Source: JABDBE01 sp963832245
Lineage (GTDB): Bacteria > Acidobacteriota > Terriglobia > Terriglobales > Acidobacteriaceae
DNA length: 64,000 bases
Assembly: GCA_963832245.1 (NCBI GenBank)
Contig: CAWHTG010000004.1
Coordinates: 1,302,001-1,366,000 of the forward strand
Direction: 5' to 3'
Below are positions 60,675 to 64,000 of the stretch, one piece after another. Under the pieces are notes generated by a model. The model was not told the DNA's origin. It was given only the letters and a program-made list of their open reading frames with translations, and did no database searches. A program made the position numbers and the translations under genes. Within the stretch, counting starts at the first letter, position 1. Each line of letters opens with the position of its first letter.

Positions 60675-63194
60675 GTGCAGCCCCGCTCGCTGGTCCAATA
60701 CCTCGACCATTTCCTGCAAAGAGGACAAAAGACCGCTTACCTCCAGCACCGCGGATACCGCACCGCACGCTGGTCCTACCGCCAAGTCGCCGACACCGCG
60801 TTTCAATTCACCCGCGAACTGAACGCGCGAGCGATCGCCAAAGGCGATCGCATCCTGCTCTGGGGACCGAACTCGGCCGAGTGGGTAGCAGTGTTTCTCG
60901 GATGCGCTTTCTGCGGCGTCGTGGTCGTCCCTATGGACGATGTGGCCGTGCTTGATTTTGCCCTGCGCGTCCACCACCAGGTCGGCGCCAAGCTGCTGGT
61001 GTGCTCACGTGAGCATGTGCAGCCCTCAATCCCAACCCTCACGTTGGAGGATTTGCCCAACGCTTTGGCATCGCACTCGTCAGCAGCCTATCCTGCCTCT
61101 GAAATCGAACCTGCGGACACGCTCGAGATCGTCTTCACCTCCGGCACCACCGCCGAGCCCAAAGGAGTCGTGATCACGCACGGCAATGTGCTCGCCAATA
61201 TCGCCCCGCTCGAATTGGAGATCAAGAAATATCTCAAGTACGAACGCTGGGTGCATCCCGTCCGCTTCTTAAATCTCCTGCCGCTCAGCCACGTCTTCGG
61301 GCAGTTTCTAGGAATTTTCCTGCCGCAACTGATGGGCGGCACAGTGATATTCCGAAACACGTTGAAACCCTCCGAGGTGATCGCGACTATTCGCCGGCAG
61401 CGTGTCTCAGTGTTAGTCACGGTGCCGCGCGTGCTGCAATCGCTCAAGGAAAAGATCGAACGCGACCTCGAAGACGCGGGCCACCTCAATGAGTTCCGGC
61501 AACGCTTTCGAGCCGCCGAAGGCAAACATTTTCTGCACCGCTGGTGGATCTTTCGCCGCATCCATCGCCAGTTTGGATGGAAGTTCTGGGCCTTCATCTC
61601 GGGCGGCGCCGCCCTCGATCGCGACACCGAAGAGTTCTGGGGACGCCTGGGATACGCCGCCATACAAGGCTACGGCCTCACCGAAACGACATCGCTTATA
61701 AGCGTGAACCACCCTTTTCGGCTGGGCAAAGGTTCGATTGGAAAAGTGCTCGCAGGACGCGAAATCAAACTCGCGCCAGACGGAGAAATCCTGGTCCGCG
61801 GAGGCGGAGTCGCCGCCGGCTACTGGAACGGAAACGCTCTTCATCCCGTCGCCAGCGAAGACGGCTGGTATCGCACCGGCGATGTCGGCGAACTCGATGC
61901 CGAAGGCAACCTCTATTTCAAGGGCCGAAAAAAAGACGTCATCGTCACCCCAGCCGGCATGAACGTCTATCCCGACGATCTGGAGGCCGCCCTGCGGCGC
62001 CAGCCAGAAGTGAAGGACGCGGTCGTGATCGCATTGCCGCGCAACGGAAATGCAGAACCTTGTCCAGCAATCATTCTGCGAGAAGCTGGCACCGATCCTG
62101 AAGCCGTCGTAAAGCGAGCCAACCAATCCCTCGCCGAATATCAACGAATGAATCATTGGGTGGTGTGGCCGGAGGAAGACTTTCCCCGCACCTCGACGCA
62201 GAAGCCGCTCCGAAGCGTCATTCAGCAGGCCGTCCGGGCGCAATTGGCACAGAAATCTCCCGACCAGATGAAATCGAGCCCTCTCGCGGAGTTGATTGGG
62301 CGAATCACAGGGCACTCGCCCGCGCGGCTTTCTCCGGATGCGAAATTGGAATCCGAGTTGAACCTCAGCTCACTCGACCGCGTAGAGCTGTTGAGCGCAC
62401 TCGAAGATCGATATCAGCTCGATCTCAGCGAAACCCGCTTCGCAGCCGTAAACACGGTTGGTGACTTGGAGCGCATGCTGCAAGGCAAGCCGGTGGCGCG
62501 AGCGCCGTACCACTACCCGCGCTGGGTACAGCGTTGGCCCGTTACCTGGGTTAGACTCGCGCTGCATTACCTGCTATTGCGCCCCGCAGTTTTTCTTTTG
62601 GGGTGGCCGCGCGTAGAAGGACGACAAAATTTGCGAGGCGTCGGTGGACCGGTTCTCGTCATCTGCAACCACATCGGGGATGTCGATCCTGGCTTCGTGT
62701 TGACCGCCCTTCCCGCTCGTCTGCGGCACAGGCTTGCGATCGCCACGGGCGGCGAAGCGCTCGAGATATTGCGTACGCCGCCCGCGACACGAGGCTTCCT
62801 AGGCAAAGCCTATGACCGGGTGAAGTGGTCTTTAGGAGTATCGTTGCTAAATCTGTTTCCTTTGCCGCGCGAGGCGGGATTCCGCGAGAGCTTCGCCTAC
62901 GCCGGAGGATCCGTGGATCGCGGCTACAGCCTGCTGGTTTTTCCCGAGGGCCGTCACACCACCGACGGCAAAATGCTTCCCTTCCGCTCGGGCATCGGCC
63001 TGTTGGCCAACAACCTGCAAATTCCTATCGTGCCCATGCGCATCGACGGACTATTCGAGGTGAAGCAAGCGGGCAAAAAGTTTGCCAGGCCGGGCCAGAT
63101 AAAAGTAAAGATCAGAGCACCGATTCAGTTTGCGCCTGGGAGCGATCCCAGGTGGATTGCGCACGAACTGCAAAAGAGAGTGGAGCAATTGTGA
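60675..63194 (+). CDS. Acyl-CoA/acyl-ACP ligase - ACP - acyltransferase fusion (Aas-like)
   Basis: 839 residues, GTG start (60675) with no clear ribosome site. Residues ~1-480: ANL AMP-binding enzyme (IVFTSGTTAEPKGVVITHGN; YGLTETTSLISVNH; GWYRTGDVGELDAEGNLYFK; PAGMNVYPDDLEAAL). ~515-600: carrier-protein-like domain with LNLSSLDRVELLSALEDRYQ, where the usual DSL reads SSL. ~620-839: 1-acyl-glycerol-3-phosphate acyltransferase (PlsC) with NHIGDVDPGF (NHx4D) and VFPEGRHTTDG. E. coli Aas similarly fuses acyltransferase and acyl-ACP synthetase but in opposite order and without this ACP. Predicted role: activates fatty acids and recycles them onto lysophospholipids. It follows the selenoprotein gene by 110 bp. 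Confidence 0.88.
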   Translation: MQPRSLVQYLDHFLQRGQKTAYLQHRGYRTARWSYRQVADTAFQFTRELNARAIAKGDRILLWGPNSAEWVAVFLGCAFCGVVVVPMDDVAVLDFALRVHHQVGAKLLVCSREHVQPSIPTLTLEDLPNALASHSSAAYPASEIEPADTLEIVFTSGTTAEPKGVVITHGNVLANIAPLELEIKKYLKYERWVHPVRFLNLLPLSHVFGQFLGIFLPQLMGGTVIFRNTLKPSEVIATIRRQRVSVLVTVPRVLQSLKEKIERDLEDAGHLNEFRQRFRAAEGKHFLHRWWIFRRIHRQFGWKFWAFISGGAALDRDTEEFWGRLGYAAIQGYGLTETTSLISVNHPFRLGKGSIGKVLAGREIKLAPDGEILVRGGGVAAGYWNGNALHPVASEDGWYRTGDVGELDAEGNLYFKGRKKDVIVTPAGMNVYPDDLEAALRRQPEVKDAVVIALPRNGNAEPCPAIILREAGTDPEAVVKRANQSLAEYQRMNHWVVWPEEDFPRTSTQKPLRSVIQQAVRAQLAQKSPDQMKSSPLAELIGRITGHSPARLSPDAKLESELNLSSLDRVELLSALEDRYQLDLSETRFAAVNTVGDLERMLQGKPVARAPYHYPRWVQRWPVTWVRLALHYLLLRPAVFLLGWPRVEGRQNLRGVGGPVLVICNHIGDVDPGFVLTALPARLRHRLAIATGGEALEILRTPPATRGFLGKAYDRVKWSLGVSLLNLFPLPREAGFRESFAYAGGSVDRGYSLLVFPEGRHTTDGKMLPFRSGIGLLANNLQIPIVPMRIDGLFEVKQAGKKFARPGQIKVKIRAPIQFAPGSDPRWIAHELQKRVEQL

Positions 63195-63334
63195 GAGTCC
63201 TCGAAAACCACGCTGCAGCCTGGCGGCAAAAACCGCAAAAATTGTCCTCGAAGACAAACTGCACCGAACCACCAGCCAGGCCGTGGCGGTAAAGGATTAG
63301 GTTCCATTTTAACGGCGTCGCACCACTGGAACGC

Positions 63335-64000
63335 TCAATTGCTTCCTTTTACGGCGAATGCGAGCCCCGGTGTCGTCTGAAAAGTATTCCACCGGTTATT
63401 CGTGCCGGGGAAGGTCGCGACCGTTGCTTTGTCCACCTGATTGGTGTCGATGACATTCCAGGCGTCTACGGTATCTTGCTCCTTGCTGTTGGTGCTCAGA
63501 ACGACCCAATACTGCTTTCCGGCGCTGATCGGTATGCCAGCGCTGTCGGACTTCACCACCAGTCTGCAGCAGCTACCGAATTGAGCCAGACCCAAGGCAT
63601 TCCACGTCTTCAGCGCCTTGCCGGGTACGCCATTATTGTCGTGGTTAAGACTGAGGACAACGCCATTGGTTGTTCCTTGCGAATAGCCGACTGCGACCTC
63701 AATTCTGGTTACGGTGTGATCGGCGCGAGGCGTGAAGGCAGCTGCCATCCATTGCACGCCGGCACCAGAATTCGGGCCCATGACGTTGTAGCCGGTACAG
63801 CACCAGTACTCGCCCTTCGGATAGACAGCCGCGAGATTGCTGAAGATCGTGACCAGACTTGGGTCGTTGAGGTTCGTGGTCGTGAAGGATGGGAATGCCT
63901 CGGTTACGACCGTCATTCGGGCGTGTTTGCCCCAAACCATTGTCCCATTGCTCCTCAAGACGACGTTATTCTGGGCGGCCAGAATAGCCATCGCGCCAGC
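63335..64000 (-). CDS. Secreted protein with choice-of-anchor-like beta domain (5' end beyond the window)
   Basis: The frame is open to the window edge, so it is 5' partial (an ATG exists at 63991). Visible: VVLRSNGTMVWGKHARMTVV, GEYWCCTGYNVMGPNSGAGV, WMAAAFTPRADHTVTRIEVA, GVVLSLNHDNNGVPGKALKT. The pattern of VxxIxVxVGYxxGTxxVxxxLxxDxxGxPG resembles choice-of-anchor-R type secreted beta-sandwich proteins. Paired Cys (WCC, SCC). No membrane anchor within view. Confidence 0.65.
   Translation of the reverse strand, partial: AGAMAILAAQNNVVLRSNGTMVWGKHARMTVVTEAFPSFTTTNLNDPSLVTIFSNLAAVYPKGEYWCCTGYNVMGPNSGAGVQWMAAAFTPRADHTVTRIEVAVGYSQGTTNGVVLSLNHDNNGVPGKALKTWNALGLAQFGSCCRLVVKSDSAGIPISAGKQYWVVLSTNSKEQDTVDAWNVIDTNQVDKATVATFPGTNNRWNTFQTTPGLAFAVKGSN

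Overview
The window looks like a chromosomal piece from a soil Acidobacteriota, probably Terriglobia (subdivision 1). The grounds are an Oar-like TonB receptor of the acidobacterial type, a beta-propeller/Y_Y_Y sensor kinase, lineage-typical small membrane proteins, and families of dispersed GC-rich palindromes common in these genomes. This assignment is inference from gene style, since no rRNA is present.

Layout. 1-6.4 kb: 3' end of a TonB-dependent receptor, a DoxX-like protein and a NarL-type two-component pair. 6.8-24.9 kb: an envelope block, almost all on the minus strand. It holds two small secreted proteins, a flippase-like LPG-synthase-TM protein, a TolC/MFP/RND efflux operon ending in a K+ channel gene, two STAS proteins, an Mla-type lipid-transport ABC operon and a two-GAF sigma-54 activator. 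Five transcription units here each carry a -24/-12 (sigma-54) promoter, and each has one or two copies of a 16-bp palindrome (TGCCC-N6-GGGCA type) about 85-106 bp upstream of the -12 element. I read this as one regulon of the activator encoded inside it. A divergent nitroreductase/marR pair with two operator palindromes is embedded in the block. 25.1-29.1 kb: a sigma-factor remnant, an AraC/SDR pair, and a second SDR copy truncated and fused in frame to an AsmA-like fragment.

29.0-38.3 kb: an integrated mobile element. It has a truncated FRG-like gene, DUF932, XRE, a serine recombinase, small zinc-ribbon/HTH proteins, two excisionase-like proteins, a DnaB-N/D5 helicase and a tyrosine integrase. 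The integrase reading frame runs into a CAT-anticodon tRNA gene, the presumed attachment site.

38.4-57.8 kb: housekeeping genes: class III aminotransferase, recQ, a PASTA protein, aroC-def-fmt-rsmB, a LuxR-type HTH protein, tdh, a DUF1572 protein, hydantoinase B, a MerR regulator, an FGE-like protein, thiE, a LOG protein and a large TPR protein. 58-64 kb: gene remnants, a lipoprotein, a tiny membrane ORF, a predicted selenoprotein, a large acyl-ligase/ACP/acyltransferase fusion, and a partial secreted protein.

The two most notable observations are the AhpD-family gene at 59998-60564, whose second active-site cysteine is encoded by TGA with a SECIS-like hairpin at the expected distance, and the sigma-54/palindrome regulon at 6.8-24.9 kb.
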